Positions 1 to 9,568 of a stretch of DNA of 64,000 nt are shown piece by piece. The notes under the pieces were generated by a model, which worked only from the letters and a program-made list of their open reading frames with translations, did not search any database and was not told the DNA's origin. The position numbers and the translations under genes are program-made. The first letter of the stretch is position 1; each line of letters opens with the position of its first letter. Source of the DNA: Herbaspirillum sp. RTI4 (GTDB lineage Bacteria > Pseudomonadota > Gammaproteobacteria > Burkholderiales > Burkholderiaceae_D); the NCBI RefSeq assembly GCF_034313965.1, contig NZ_JAVIWQ010000002.1, positions 868,001-932,000 on the forward strand, read 5' to 3'.

Positions 1-496
1 ACTCGGGACGTAATGCGCCGGCGGGACGCGTCATGAATCGTGACAGTTCTTGCAATGCTTGCTGGTAGACGTCGCGCTTGAATTCAATGACGACATCGAG
101 CGGCACCCAGTAATCGTGCCAGCGCCAGGCATCAAACTCAGGATGGGCCGTCAGACGCAGATTGACATCGCAGTCGCGGCCGACCATGCGCAGCAGAAAC
201 CAGATTTGTTTCTGACCGCGATAATGGCCGCGCACTTCGCGCTTGATGAAATGGTCGGGAACCTCGTAGCGCAACCAGTCGCGGGTACGACCGATTATTT
301 TCACGTGTTCGGCCCTCAGGCCGATTTCCTCTTCGAGTTCGCGAAACATCGCTTGCTCCGGAGTTTCGCCGTATTTGATCCCACCCTGAGGAAACTGCCA
401 GGAATGCTCGCGCACCCGCTTGCCCCACCACACCTCATTTTGCGCGTTCAGCAGAATGATGCCGACGTTCGGGCGAAAGCCTTCTCGATCCAGCAT
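1..496 (-). CDS. rppH: RNA pyrophosphohydrolase RppH (partial)
   Basis: Nudix hydrolase that removes pyrophosphate from the 5' triphosphate end of mRNAs and so triggers RNase E-dependent decay. The reading frame starts [16 protein letters not shown] and carries the Nudix box [20 protein letters not shown] followed by IGL, at about residues 38-60. It stays open to base 1, so the C-terminus is missing; about 165 residues are visible, which covers the whole catalytic domain. The start codon is at 496-494. It is divergent from proS, as is usual in Burkholderiales, and the two share the 222-bp control region between them. Family assignment is firm. Confidence 0.93.
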   Translation of the reverse strand, partial: MLDREGFRPNVGIILLNAQNEVWWGKRVREHSWQFPQGGIKYGETPEQAMFRELEEEIGLRAEHVKIIGRTRDWLRYEVPDHFIKREVRGHYRGQKQIWFLLRMVGRDCDVNLRLTAHPEFDAWRWHDYWVPLDVVIEFKRDVYQQALQELSRFMTRPAGALRPE

Positions 497-718
497 GACT
501 AACCTCGATACTTTCTGCGGCCAAACGTACTCAATTGCGCAATCAGTCGTGTGCGGCTCTGTCATTGGCTGCGCGCGTCACACTCCATTAGTGCGGGTGT
601 TTGGCGGACAGACGGGCGAAACATGAATCGATTGTGCAAAGAGTGGGCGCATCGGCCAACTAATCCTTTAAAATTGCACTGATTATAACCCCCCCTCTTT
701 TAAAAAGAACCGATCGTC

Positions 719-2467
719 ATGCGCGCCTCCCGATTTTTTATTTCCACCCAAAAAGAAGCTCCTGCCGATGCTGAAATCGTCAGTCACAAACTGATGATGC
801 GCGCCGGCATGATCAAACGTCTGGGTTCCGGCATTTACACTTACATGCCCATGGGTTTGCGCGTTATCCGCAAGGTCGAAGCCATTGTCCGCGAGGAAAT
901 GAATCGCGCCGGGGCGGTTGAATTACTCATGCCGCTGGTGCAGCCGGCCGAACTCTGGCAGGAAACCGGCCGCTGGGACAAAATGGGCGCCGAACTGATG
1001 CGTGTGAAGGACCGGCATGGCCGGGAATTCGCCATCCAGCCGACGTCGGAAGAAGTCGTGACTGACATGGCGCGCAGCGAATTGCGCAGCTACAAGCAAC
1101 TCCCCGTCAATTTTTATCACATCCAAACCAAATTCCGCGACGAGCGACGGCCGCGTTTCGGTCTCATGCGCGGACGTGAATTCACGATGAAGGACGCGTA
1201 CTCGTTCGATCGCGACGCAGAGGGCCTCCAGCGCTCGTATCAAATCATGTACGACACCTATACGCGCATCTTCACCCGCTTCGGTTTGCAATTCCGTGCA
1301 GTGGCGGCCGATAACGGTGCCATTGGCGGTTCCGGCTCCCACGAATTCCATGTGATTGCGGCCACCGGCGAAGACGCATTGGTATATTGCCCTACCTCCG
1401 ACTACGCGGCCAATATGGAAGCGGCAGAAGCATTGGCGATCAGTGCCACACGCCCGGCAGCCAGTGAAGCAATGGTGAAATTGGCCACGCCCGGTAAATC
1501 GAAATGCGAGGCCGTCGCGGAAATGCTCAACGTGCCGCTGGATCGCACCATTAAATCCATCGTGCTGGCGGTCGATGCCAATCCCGATGCAAAATCGGGG
1601 ACCGCCGATGCCGCCAAGCAAATTTTCCTGCTGTTGTTGCGCGGCGATCATCACATGAACGAAGTCAAAGTCAGCAAAATCGCCGGCATTGCCGGATACC
1701 GGTTTGCCAGCGAAGACGAAATTGTCGAGTATTTCGGCACGCCGCCCGGCTACCTGGGGCCGGTGGCAACCCTCAAGCCAGTACGGGTTGTGGCCGATCG
1801 CACCGTCGCCAACATGAGCGATTTCATCTGCGGCGCGAATGCAGAAGATTTCCATTACACCGGCGTTAACTGGGGCCGCGATTTGCCAGAACCGGAAGTC
1901 GCCGATTTGCGCGATGTGGTCGAAGGCGACGCCTCGCCGGATGGCAAGGGCGTGCTGGCGATTCAGCGCGGCATCGAAATAGGGCATGTCTTTCAACTGG
2001 GCACGGCTTACTCGGTCGCGATGAAAGCTACTTACCTCGATGAAAATGGCAAGCCGCAGCCATTGCAGATGGGATGTTACGGCATCGGCATTACCCGGAT
2101 TCTGGGTGCAGCGATTGAGCAGAATTTCGACGAAAAAGGGATCGTCTGGCCTTTGGCGCTGGCCCCGTTCGAAGTAGTGCTGTGCCCGATGGGCTATGAC
2201 CGTAGCGCCGACGTCAAACTGCAAGCCGATGCGCTGTATGACAAGTTAGCGGCTGCGGGAGTGGATGTTGTCCTCGATGATCGCAATGAGCGACCCGGCG
2301 CCATGTTTGCCGATTGGGAGCTGATTGGTGTACCGCACCGTATTGTGATCGGTGACCGTGGCCTTAAGGAGGGACAGCTCGAATATCAGGGACGGCGCGA
2401 TACGGCGGCGACACCGGTTCCTCTTGAGCAAGCGACCGCTTTCGTTCTGGAGAAGCTGGCGCGCTGA
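719..2467 (+). CDS. proS: prolyl-tRNA synthetase
   Basis: Class II aminoacyl-tRNA synthetase that charges tRNA-Pro. The product has 582 residues, the length of the bacterial type with an inserted editing domain. Class II motif 2 ([17 protein letters not shown]) lies around residues 139-155, the YbaK-like editing insertion occupies roughly residues 220-390, and motif 3 (GCYGIGITR) is near residue 452. An anticodon-binding domain with DDRNERPG follows. ATG 719 is the first start and lies about 222 bp from the divergent rppH start. A strong bidirectional terminator follows at 2555-2593. Identity is secure. Confidence 0.98.
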   Translation: MRASRFFISTQKEAPADAEIVSHKLMMRAGMIKRLGSGIYTYMPMGLRVIRKVEAIVREEMNRAGAVELLMPLVQPAELWQETGRWDKMGAELMRVKDRHGREFAIQPTSEEVVTDMARSELRSYKQLPVNFYHIQTKFRDERRPRFGLMRGREFTMKDAYSFDRDAEGLQRSYQIMYDTYTRIFTRFGLQFRAVAADNGAIGGSGSHEFHVIAATGEDALVYCPTSDYAANMEAAEALAISATRPAASEAMVKLATPGKSKCEAVAEMLNVPLDRTIKSIVLAVDANPDAKSGTADAAKQIFLLLLRGDHHMNEVKVSKIAGIAGYRFASEDEIVEYFGTPPGYLGPVATLKPVRVVADRTVANMSDFICGANAEDFHYTGVNWGRDLPEPEVADLRDVVEGDASPDGKGVLAIQRGIEIGHVFQLGTAYSVAMKATYLDENGKPQPLQMGCYGIGITRILGAAIEQNFDEKGIVWPLALAPFEVVLCPMGYDRSADVKLQADALYDKLAAAGVDVVLDDRNERPGAMFADWELIGVPHRIVIGDRGLKEGQLEYQGRRDTAATPVPLEQATAFVLEKLAR

Positions 2468-2554
2468 TGACGATATCGGGATTGGCGTGCGCTGCGTTTT
2501 AACTGGCGCGCGAAAATCCCGACGGCGATAATCACCAATACAAACATAAGCGCA

Positions 2555-2593
2555 AAAACAAAAACGCCCGCGCGATGCGGGCGTTTTTGTTTT
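2555..2593. terminator. bidirectional intrinsic terminator between proS and the SWIB gene
   Basis: Perfect 17-bp inverted repeat (arms 2555-2571 and 2577-2593, loop GCGAT). It has a GC core and A-tract/T-tract flanks, so it can end transcription of both convergent genes. Confidence 0.9.
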
Positions 2594-2630
2594 GCAAGAA
2601 GAGTTGCAAAACCCTGCTACTGCGAATGGC

Positions 2631-2969
2631 TTATTTCAAATGACCGGAAATCAGTTTAGTCATTTCAAACATGGAAACTTGTTTCTTGCCGTCAAAAATA
2701 GCTAACAACTTTGCATCTGCATCGATATTGCGCTTGTTTTCTGGGTTTTGCAGATTGTGTTTCTTGATGTATTCCCACACTTTCTTGGTGACTTCTGTGC
2801 GTGGCAACGGTGCTGCGCCGACCACTTCAGCCAATGCTGCGGATGGTGTCAATGGCTTCATGAAAGCAGCGTTAGGTGTACGCGCTGCCGGTTTTGCTGC
2901 GGCTGGTTTCTTGACTGCTGCTGGCTTTGCTGCAGCTTTAGCTGCGGCTGGTTTTTTTGCTGTGACCAT
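2631..2969 (-). CDS. SWIB/MDM2-domain protein with Ala/Lys-rich N-terminus
   Basis: Small basic protein of 112 residues. Residues 1-33 are a low-complexity Ala/Lys/Pro tail resembling a histone H1 tail. Residues 36-112 form an SWIB domain (LTPSAALAEVVGAAPLPRTEV, then KKVWEYIKKHNLQNPENKR, ending MFEMTKLISGHLK). SWIB domains occur in chromatin remodelling subunits and in chlamydial and proteobacterial proteins thought to bind DNA or condense the nucleoid. The function in this organism is inferred only. It converges with proS. A GGAGG-like ribosome site precedes ATG 2969. Confidence 0.93.
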   Translation of the reverse strand: MVTAKKPAAAKAAAKPAAVKKPAAAKPAARTPNAAFMKPLTPSAALAEVVGAAPLPRTEVTKKVWEYIKKHNLQNPENKRNIDADAKLLAIFDGKKQVSMFEMTKLISGHLK

Positions 2970-3142
2970 CTGTGAGCCTCCTAAACAGGGACGTTGGTTA
3001 AATGCGTCAATTACGCACCGCTAATAGTGGTGGGGTTTCCCCCTTGATGCAAGTGTTTTTTACGCGTTTCAGACTGATTTTGTCTATGAGGCAACGCAAG
3101 TTGTCAGTCTTTATTCTCCGCCGACGATCTTGTACGCGCCGC

Positions 3143-4510
3143 TTAGCGCATTCCCGGCAGCATGCCTTTCATGCCGCGCATCATTTTCATCATGCCGCCG
3201 CTCTGCATTTTTTTCATCATGGTTTGCATTTGATCGAATTGCGCCAGCATGCGGTTGACGTCTTGTACTTGCACACCGGCACCGGCGGCAATGCGGCGTT
3301 TGCGCGTGGCCTTGATCAGCTCGGGTTTGGCGCGTTCTTTCAGGGTCATCGAATTGATCATCCCTTCCATGCGGCGCACTTGCTTGTCCGCCTGGCCCAT
3401 ATTGGCGCCGCTGGCAGCTTGCTGCATTTGCGCCGGCAGCTTGTCGAGAAGGCCGGCCATGCCGCCCATTTTTTTCATCTGACCGAGCTGGGCCTTGAAA
3501 TCGTTCAGGTCAAACTTACCGCCGCCTTTAATCTTCTGCGCCAAATCCTGCGCGGCGGCAACGTCCATTCCCTTTTTGGCTTCTTCGACCAGCGCCAGAA
3601 TGTCGCCCATACCGAGAATACGGTTGGCCATGCGGCTAGGGTCGAAGGCTTCAAGGCCGTCGAGTTTTTCGGAAACGCCGGCAAACTTGATCGGCTTGCC
3701 GGTAATGTGTCGCACCGACAATGCCGCCCCGCCGCGCGAATCGCCATCGAGTTTGGTCAGGATAATACCGGTCAGCGGCAGTGCATCGCTGAAGGCCTTG
3801 GCCGTATTAATAGCATCCTGACCCAGCATGGCATCGACCACGAACAGGGTTTCAATCGGCTTGACGGCGGCGTGCATGGCGCTGATTTCCAGCATCATCG
3901 CTTCATCGATACCGAGACGACCGGCGGTATCAATGATCAGGACATCGTGATAATGGCGCTTGGCGAAATCCAGAGCGGCAAGGGCGATGGCGACAGGATC
4001 ATCGCTTGCTTCGGTCGGAAAAAAATCCGCGCCGGCTTGTGCCGTGACCGCTTGCAGTTGCGCAATAGCGGCCGGACGGTAGACGTCGGCAGAAACAGTC
4101 AGGACTTTCTTTTTCTTGTTTTCGCGCAAATATTTGGCCAGCTTACCGACGGTCGTGGTTTTACCCGCGCCTTGCAAACCGGCCATCAAAATGATTGCCG
4201 GCGGTTGCGTGGCAAAACTGAGCTGCGAGGCATCGGGGCCGAGATCGGCTCCCATCAGGCTGGCCAGTTCGCGTTGGACGACGCCAACTAGTGCTTGACC
4301 AGGGGTCAGCGAGCCGATGACGTCTTCACCGATCGCCGCTTCTTTGACCTTGGCGATGAATTCGCGTACCGCAGGCAGCGCAACGTCGGCCTCAAGCAAG
4401 GCCAAGCGCACTTCGCGCAGCATGTCGGCGGTATTGGTTTCGGTCAGACGCGCTTCGCCGCGCAGGGTTTTAACGACTTTGGCAAGCCGGTTGGTCAGAT
4501 TGTCGAGCAT
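3143..4510 (-). CDS. ffh: signal recognition particle GTPase Ffh
   Basis: Protein subunit of the signal recognition particle. It binds 4.5S RNA and signal sequences and delivers ribosomes to FtsY at the membrane. The product has 455 residues. The N domain occupies about 1-90. The GTPase domain has P-loop GLQGAGKT (111-118), DTAGR and TKLDGD. The C-terminal M domain is methionine-rich and ends MMRGMKGMLPGMR. The 4.5S RNA gene is not in this window. It is divergent from the ypjD gene, with 137 bp between the two starts. Confidence 0.98.
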   Translation of the reverse strand: MLDNLTNRLAKVVKTLRGEARLTETNTADMLREVRLALLEADVALPAVREFIAKVKEAAIGEDVIGSLTPGQALVGVVQRELASLMGADLGPDASQLSFATQPPAIILMAGLQGAGKTTTVGKLAKYLRENKKKKVLTVSADVYRPAAIAQLQAVTAQAGADFFPTEASDDPVAIALAALDFAKRHYHDVLIIDTAGRLGIDEAMMLEISAMHAAVKPIETLFVVDAMLGQDAINTAKAFSDALPLTGIILTKLDGDSRGGAALSVRHITGKPIKFAGVSEKLDGLEAFDPSRMANRILGMGDILALVEEAKKGMDVAAAQDLAQKIKGGGKFDLNDFKAQLGQMKKMGGMAGLLDKLPAQMQQAASGANMGQADKQVRRMEGMINSMTLKERAKPELIKATRKRRIAAGAGVQVQDVNRMLAQFDQMQTMMKKMQSGGMMKMMRGMKGMLPGMR

Positions 4511-4647
4511 GGTTGTGGGGGCTTCAAAGAGAGTGGTGGCCGCTGTGCGGCAAGCGCGGAGGCGCTGGATTGGCAGTCATTTTAACTGATTGCATCCCGG
4601 CGGGCCTCGCGGCAGATTCGGAGGCGACTTGATGATAAACTTGGCCG

Positions 4648-5457
4648 ATGCAAAATTCCTTTTTCCTTCTGGCGGCGCTGTTGTATTTGATCGCAGCGGT
4701 ATTGCCGACGACTGCGCGCAGGGCGCAGTCCGTATTGACTTTGTTTGGCTGGCTGTTACATGGCGCGGCGCTCTCTGCCGATGTGACGGCTCCCGATGCC
4801 GTCCGGGTCGGATTCGCGGCGATGCTGTCAGCCACCTTGTGGATTACGGTCGCTTTCTATTGGCTGGAAAACCGCAATTCCGCTTTGGACAGTCTGCGCG
4901 TACTGGTCTTGCCGGTAGCGGCGCTGGCGGTCGTGTTGCCCGGCATTTTTCCCGGCAACATGGTGCCGCTGGCCGGGAAGTCCGGCTGGTTTCTGGGGCA
5001 TATCGCGATTTCCATTCTGGCCTATAGCACTTTGACCATCGCCGCATTCCACGCGGTACTGATGGTCCTGCAGGAGTCCCGGCTGCATATTCGATCAGCG
5101 CAGCCGAAGGCGGGCTGGTTCAATGGCGCGCTGGAGCGGTTGCCGCCCCTGCTGACCATGGAGAAGCTGTTGTTCCGTCTGATCGCGCTCGGTTTTACCT
5201 TGCTGACCTTGACCATGTTGTCGGGGGCCGTGTTTTCCGAGCAGCTGTTCGGTCAGGCCTTGAGGCTGGATCACAAAACGATTTTCACTTTTTTCTCCTG
5301 GCTGCTGTTCGGTGTGTTGCTGGCAGGCCGGCGGTGGCAGGGCTGGCGCGGCAAAACCGCTTTGCGGTTTACGTTGAGCGGTTTTGCGATTCTCTTACTC
5401 GCCTATGTCGGCACCCGTTTCGTGCTGGAAGTGGTATTGCATAGGGCCTTCATATGA
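4648..5457 (+). CDS. ypjD: cytochrome c assembly/YpjD-type inner membrane protein
   Basis: Multi-pass membrane protein of 269 residues in the CcsA/HemX-like family, with about eight hydrophobic segments. Conserved features include WFLGHIAISILAYSTL and the late HKTIFTFFSWLLFG histidine segment, as in the haem-handling region of the family. The proven role of YpjD/HemX proteins is limited, so haem or cytochrome c assembly is inferred from homology. It lies next to ffh in many betaproteobacteria. The stop overlaps the next start by 4 bp (ATGA), which implies translational coupling with the two genes downstream. Confidence 0.88.
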   Translation: MQNSFFLLAALLYLIAAVLPTTARRAQSVLTLFGWLLHGAALSADVTAPDAVRVGFAAMLSATLWITVAFYWLENRNSALDSLRVLVLPVAALAVVLPGIFPGNMVPLAGKSGWFLGHIAISILAYSTLTIAAFHAVLMVLQESRLHIRSAQPKAGWFNGALERLPPLLTMEKLLFRLIALGFTLLTLTMLSGAVFSEQLFGQALRLDHKTIFTFFSWLLFGVLLAGRRWQGWRGKTALRFTLSGFAILLLAYVGTRFVLEVVLHRAFI

Positions 5458-5702
5458 AATACCTGATTTGGTTACTGATCCTGGTGGCAGTGGTGGTCTG
5501 GCTGAAACGCGCGAAAAAATCGATGATGGGCGGGCCTGGCGCTGCCCCGGGCGGGACACGACGTCCGCCGGCCGCGCCGCAGGTTGAGCGTATCGTCCAG
5601 TGCGCCCATTGCCACGTCCATTTCCCTGCCTCGGAAGCGGTGGTGGATGCTGCCGGCAATGTCTTCTGCGGGGAAGAGCATAAGCAATTGTCGACAATCT
5701 GA
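5454..5702 (+). CDS. PP0621-family small membrane-anchored zinc-ribbon-like protein
   Basis: Protein of 82 residues. An N-terminal membrane anchor (LIWLLILVAVVVWL, residues 3-16) is followed by basic and Pro/Ala-rich residues, and then a Cys-rich C-terminus with CAHCHVHFP and a later FCGEEH, which could bind one metal ion. Small proteins of this type sit between ypjD and ampD in beta- and gammaproteobacteria; their function is not known. It overlaps ypjD by 4 bp and ampD by 1 bp, so it lies in the same operon. Confidence 0.82.
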   Translation: MKYLIWLLILVAVVVWLKRAKKSMMGGPGAAPGGTRRPPAAPQVERIVQCAHCHVHFPASEAVVDAAGNVFCGEEHKQLSTI

Positions 5703-6340
5703 TGCCAGCGATGGCCTATCCGGTCCTGATTCTAGATAAGAACGGCTGGTGTCCGGCGGCGCAGCAAGTGCCCTCACCGAATTTCGATGCCCGGCCGGCC
5801 GGTGTCGCGGCGGATTTACTGGTCATTCACAATATCAGCCTGCCGCCAGGAGAGTTCGGCGGCCCCTACATTGCCGATCTGTTTACCAATCGGCTCGATT
5901 GTCAGGCGCACCCCTATTTCGAGCAACTGCGCCCATTGCGGGTGTCCTCGCATTTTTTAGTGCGACGCGACGGCAGTTTGCTTCAGTTCGTCAGCATTCA
6001 TGATCGCGCCTGGCACGCCGGTGTCTCCCAGTTCGAGGGTAGGCATGGCTGCAATGCCTTTTCCATCGGGATTGAATTGGAGGGGTCTGATTTTGTCCCA
6101 TTCGATGACCGCCAATATGCCACCCTGGCGGCGCTGACGGCAGCGCTGCACGATGCAGCGCCCTTGGATGCGATCAGCGGCCACGAACACATCGCACCGG
6201 GACGTAAAACCGATCCTGGTCCATTTTTCGACTGGCAGCGCTTTGGCGCGGCGCTGGTCACCGTAGGGGTCAAGAAGCCGGATGTGCCACCGATCCGCTT
6301 CGTTATTGGCGATGTCAAAAGTCAAGACGAAAACAGATAA
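5702..6340 (+). CDS. ampD: 1,6-anhydro-N-acetylmuramyl-L-alanine amidase AmpD
   Basis: Cytoplasmic zinc amidase (Amidase_2 fold) that removes the peptide from anhydro-muropeptides during peptidoglycan recycling. In many bacteria its loss induces AmpC beta-lactamase. The product has 212 residues. The likely zinc ligands are His43 (VIHNISLPPG), His161 (SGHEHIAPGRKTDPGP) and Asp171, with catalytic Glu125 in SIGIELEGSD. The start overlaps the previous stop by 1 bp; a second ATG 9 bp further in is also possible. The recycling partners anmK and mpl are elsewhere in the window. Confidence 0.96.
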   Translation: MPAMAYPVLILDKNGWCPAAQQVPSPNFDARPAGVAADLLVIHNISLPPGEFGGPYIADLFTNRLDCQAHPYFEQLRPLRVSSHFLVRRDGSLLQFVSIHDRAWHAGVSQFEGRHGCNAFSIGIELEGSDFVPFDDRQYATLAALTAALHDAAPLDAISGHEHIAPGRKTDPGPFFDWQRFGAALVTVGVKKPDVPPIRFVIGDVKSQDENR

Positions 6341-6348
6341 AAATATGC

Positions 6349-6388
6349 ACAAATATTGTTTGCCAAGTCCCTTGGCAGCCACTAGAAT
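6349..6388 (+). promoter_or_regulatory. sigma70 promoter of nrdAB with overlapping degenerate NrdR-like site
   Basis: A -35 element TTGCCA (6360-6365) and a -10 element TAGAAT (6383-6388) are separated by exactly 17 bp, which places transcription start near 6395. Just upstream, ACAAATATTGT (6349-6359) is an imperfect dyad resembling a NrdR box and touches the -35. The promoter call is by consensus match; the upstream repressor site is weaker. Confidence 0.7.
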
Positions 6389-6409
6389 TAGTTCCGAAAA
6401 CTTAAAAAA

Positions 6410-6425
6410 CAACTAGATGTAGTGT
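6410..6425 (+). promoter_or_regulatory. NrdR box upstream of nrdA
   Basis: The 16-mer CAACTAGATGTAGTGT agrees with the NrdR consensus (acaCwAtATaTwGtgt) at all core positions. NrdR is the ATP/dATP-sensing repressor of ribonucleotide reductase genes. The site lies just downstream of the predicted transcription start, and its centre is about six helical turns from the weaker dyad at 6349-6359, consistent with the phased pairs typical of NrdR operators. Confidence 0.7.
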
Positions 6426-6646
6426 TTTTTTGATGATTCTTTGTTTTGCCAGGGAGCGTTTCGGGAGCTTTGCAGCTTACCCGGACGGGCAAACATCAGG
6501 TAGTTTCCGCTTGCATGGCGGGCAGGGCGCAGTATTCGCCCCTGCTCTGCATTCATCACCCAATTCGTATGCCCTCGCTGACACGAGGGTTCATTCCTAC
6601 TCAGTCATCCATATCGGATGACTGGTTTTACAGCTCAGGAGGCTCA
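6426..6646 (+). other. long structured nrdA leader
   Basis: About 250 nt separate the predicted transcription start from the preferred GTG start of nrdA. The leader can fold hairpins at 6532-6555 (arms GCAGGGCG / CGCCCCTGC, one bulge) and 6572-6589 (CCCTCG / CGAGGG). It ends with a strong AGGAGG ribosome site at 6638-6643. Two small open frames in it look like chance. No known riboswitch was recognised. Confidence 0.45.
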
Positions 6647-9568
6647 GTGCGCTCTACTCAAGAAATTTCCGGCCAATCAACAACTGATTTCGGCATGCTT
6701 TCTTCCACTTCAACTCAGGATGGCGGCCCTGCTTCGCTGGCAAAATCCGCGGCCACTCTGGCGGATTACCGCATCATTCGCCGTAATGGCTCGGTGGTGG
6801 GCTTTGAGCCTTCCAAAATTGCGATTGCCGTGACCAAAGCATTTCTGGCGGTCAATGGCGGGCAGGGTGCTGCTTCGGCCCGCGTGCGCGAAATGGTCGA
6901 GCAACTGACATCGAATGTCGTTTCTGCGCTGGTGCGCCGGCAGCCGAACGGCGGCACCTTCCATATAGAAGACATCCAGGATCAGGTGGAACTGTCGCTG
7001 ATGCGCTCCGGTGAGCACGATGTGGCGCGCGCCTATGTTCTGTATCGCGCCAAACGGATGGAAGAGCGGGCGCAACATGCCGCCGCGGCCCCTGAATCTG
7101 CTGTGCCGCAATTGCATGTGATGGAAGATGGCAAGAGCCGTCCGCTGGATCTGGCCGAAGTACGCACGCTGATCAAGGCCGCATGTGTGGATCTGGAGCA
7201 ACACGTTGACGCGGAAGCAATCCTGGCGGAAACCGTCAAGAATCTGTACGACGGTGTGCCGGTCGAGGAACTGCACAAGTCGGCCATTCTGGCCGCCCGC
7301 GCCCTGATGGAAAAAGACCCGGCCTACAGCCAGGTCACTGCACGTTTGCTGATGCACACCATCCGCAAGGAAGTGTTCGGCAAGGAAGTGGCGCAAGCCG
7401 ATGCACCGGCCGAATACCTCGACTATTTCCCTAAATACATCAAGAAGGGGATCGAAGCCGATCTGCTCGATCCTAAGCTGGCGCAGTACGATCTGGCGTT
7501 GCTGGCCAATGCCATCAAGCCCGAACGCGACCTGCAATTCGGTTATCTCGGTCTGCAAACGCTGTATGACCGTTACTTCCTGCACATCCGCGACGTTCGC
7601 ATCGAAATGCCGCAAGCCTTTTACATGCGCGTGGCGATGGGTCTGGCACTGAGCGAAGTCGATCGCGAAGCGCGCACTATCGAGTTCTACAACCTGCTGT
7701 CTTCGTTCGACTTCATGAGCTCGACGCCGACGCTGTTCAACTCCGGCACGCTGCGTTCGCAATTGTCGTCCTGCTACCTGACCACGGTGGCTGACGATCT
7801 GGAAGGCATCTACGACGCCATCAAGGAAAATGCCTTGCTGGCAAAGTATGCCGGCGGTCTGGGCAACGATTGGACGCCAGTGCGTTCGCTGGGTGCGCAC
7901 ATCAAGGGTACCAACGGCAAATCGCAAGGCGTGGTGCCTTTCCTGAAGGTGGTCAATGACACTGCCGTGGCAGTCAATCAGGGCGGCAAGCGCAAGGGGG
8001 CAGTCTGCGCCTATCTGGAAACCTGGCACATGGACATCGAGGAATTCCTCGACCTGCGCAAAAACACCGGCGACGATCGCCGCCGCACGCATGACATGAA
8101 CACCGCTAACTGGATTCCTGACCTGTTCATGAAGCGCGTCATGGAAAAAGGCCAATGGACACTGTTCTCGCCTTCCGATACGCCAGACCTGCACGACAAG
8201 TTCGGCAAGGCGTTTGAAGAAGCCTATGTCGGCTACGAAGCCAAAGCAGCGCGCGGTGAGTTGCGCCTGTTCAAGACGATCCAGGCCAATGATCTGTGGC
8301 GCAAGATGCTGTCGATGCTGTTCGAAACCGGTCATCCTTGGATCACATTCAAAGACCCTTGCAACATCCGTTCGCCACAGCAACACGTCGGCGTCGTGCA
8401 TAGCTCGAACCTGTGTACCGAGATCACGCTCAACACCAATGCTTCTGAAATCGCGGTCTGCAATCTGGGCTCGGTGAATTTGCCAGCGCACATGCTCGAC
8501 GGTGAAATCGACCACGTCAAACTGCAAAGAACCATCCGCACCGCCATGCGCATGCTGGATAACGTGATCGACATCAACTATTACGCCGTCAAGAAAGCAC
8601 GCGATTCCAACCTGCGTCATCGTCCGGTCGGTCTGGGCATCATGGGTTTTCAGGATTGCCTGCACATGAAGCGCACGCCTTACGCCTCGAAAGATGCGGT
8701 CGAATTCGCGGATCGTTCGATGGAAGCCGTCTGCTATTACGCTTATCTGGCCTCGACCGAACTGGCTGAAGAGCGCGGTCGTTACAGCTCGTATCCCGGC
8801 TCGCTGTGGGATCGTGGCATCCTGCCGCAAGACTCGCTCAAGCTGCTGGCCGAAGAACGCGGTGGCTATCTGGAAACAGATTCCTCCGAAACCATGGACT
8901 GGACGCTGGTCCGCAGCCGTATCCGTGATTTCGGTATGCGCAATTCGAATTGCGTGGCGATTGCACCGACAGCAACGATTTCCAATATCATCGGCGTCTC
9001 GGCCTGTATCGAACCGACGTATCAGAACCTGTACGTCAAGTCCAATCTGTCCGGCGAATTCACGGAAATCAATGCCTATTTGGTGCGTGACCTGAAGGCG
9101 CGCGGCTTGTGGGATGAAGTCATGATCTCCGATCTCAAGTATTTCGACGGCACGCTGGCCAAGATTGATCGCGTCCCGCAAGATCTGCGTGAAATCTACG
9201 CCACGGCGTTCGAAGTGCAGCCGTCATGGATCGTTGAAGCCGCTGCGCGTCGCCAGAAATGGATCGATCAGGCACAGTCGCTCAATATTTACATGGCTGG
9301 CGCTTCCGGCAAGAAGCTCGACGAAACTTACAAGCTGGCATGGTTGCGTGGCCTGAAGACGACTTACTATCTGCGCACCATGGGCGCCACCCATACGGAA
9401 AAATCGACTTCCAAAACCGGCGCGTTGAACGCGGTCGGTGTCGATGGCTCCGGCGGCGGCAACGTGATGACATCGGCACCAGTGGCTGACGACATCGAGC
9501 TGGATGGCCCGGCCTGCGTGCTGCGCCCTGGTGACGCTGGTTTCGAGGAATGCGAAGCCTGCCAATAA
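6647..9568 (+). CDS. nrdA: ribonucleoside-diphosphate reductase alpha subunit (class Ia)
   Basis: Large subunit of the aerobic ribonucleotide reductase; it reduces NDPs to dNDPs with the radical delivered by NrdB. I place the start at GTG 6647, 4 bp after AGGAGG, giving 973 residues; an upstream in-frame ATG at 6446 would add 67 unlikely residues. An N-terminal ATP-cone follows ADYRIIRRNGSVVGFEPSK. Active-site cysteines are in SSCYLTTVAD, NLCTEIT (with the Asn and Glu partners) and CNLGSVNL. The radical-transfer tyrosine pair is in TTYYLRTMGA, and the thioredoxin-reducible cysteine tail is ECEACQ. It is cotranscribed with nrdB or separated by an attenuator. Confidence 0.97.
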   Translation: MRSTQEISGQSTTDFGMLSSTSTQDGGPASLAKSAATLADYRIIRRNGSVVGFEPSKIAIAVTKAFLAVNGGQGAASARVREMVEQLTSNVVSALVRRQPNGGTFHIEDIQDQVELSLMRSGEHDVARAYVLYRAKRMEERAQHAAAAPESAVPQLHVMEDGKSRPLDLAEVRTLIKAACVDLEQHVDAEAILAETVKNLYDGVPVEELHKSAILAARALMEKDPAYSQVTARLLMHTIRKEVFGKEVAQADAPAEYLDYFPKYIKKGIEADLLDPKLAQYDLALLANAIKPERDLQFGYLGLQTLYDRYFLHIRDVRIEMPQAFYMRVAMGLALSEVDREARTIEFYNLLSSFDFMSSTPTLFNSGTLRSQLSSCYLTTVADDLEGIYDAIKENALLAKYAGGLGNDWTPVRSLGAHIKGTNGKSQGVVPFLKVVNDTAVAVNQGGKRKGAVCAYLETWHMDIEEFLDLRKNTGDDRRRTHDMNTANWIPDLFMKRVMEKGQWTLFSPSDTPDLHDKFGKAFEEAYVGYEAKAARGELRLFKTIQANDLWRKMLSMLFETGHPWITFKDPCNIRSPQQHVGVVHSSNLCTEITLNTNASEIAVCNLGSVNLPAHMLDGEIDHVKLQRTIRTAMRMLDNVIDINYYAVKKARDSNLRHRPVGLGIMGFQDCLHMKRTPYASKDAVEFADRSMEAVCYYAYLASTELAEERGRYSSYPGSLWDRGILPQDSLKLLAEERGGYLETDSSETMDWTLVRSRIRDFGMRNSNCVAIAPTATISNIIGVSACIEPTYQNLYVKSNLSGEFTEINAYLVRDLKARGLWDEVMISDLKYFDGTLAKIDRVPQDLREIYATAFEVQPSWIVEAAARRQKWIDQAQSLNIYMAGASGKKLDETYKLAWLRGLKTTYYLRTMGATHTEKSTSKTGALNAVGVDGSGGGNVMTSAPVADDIELDGPACVLRPGDAGFEECEACQ

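Noticed and set aside
923-2224. Long open frame antisense to proS (433 aa)
   Set aside because: It lies wholly within the well-supported proS gene on the other strand, has a biased His/Arg/Gln/Phe composition from GC-rich codon shadowing, and shows no family motif.
6446-6646. 67-residue N-terminal extension of NrdA from ATG 6446
   Set aside because: The frame is open but unlike known NrdA N-termini, while GTG 6647 has AGGAGG at the right distance and gives the normal length.
6710-9181. 823-aa open frame antisense to nrdA
   Set aside because: A shadow of the high-GC nrdA codons; composition is rich in His, Gln, Arg and Phe with no recognisable domain.
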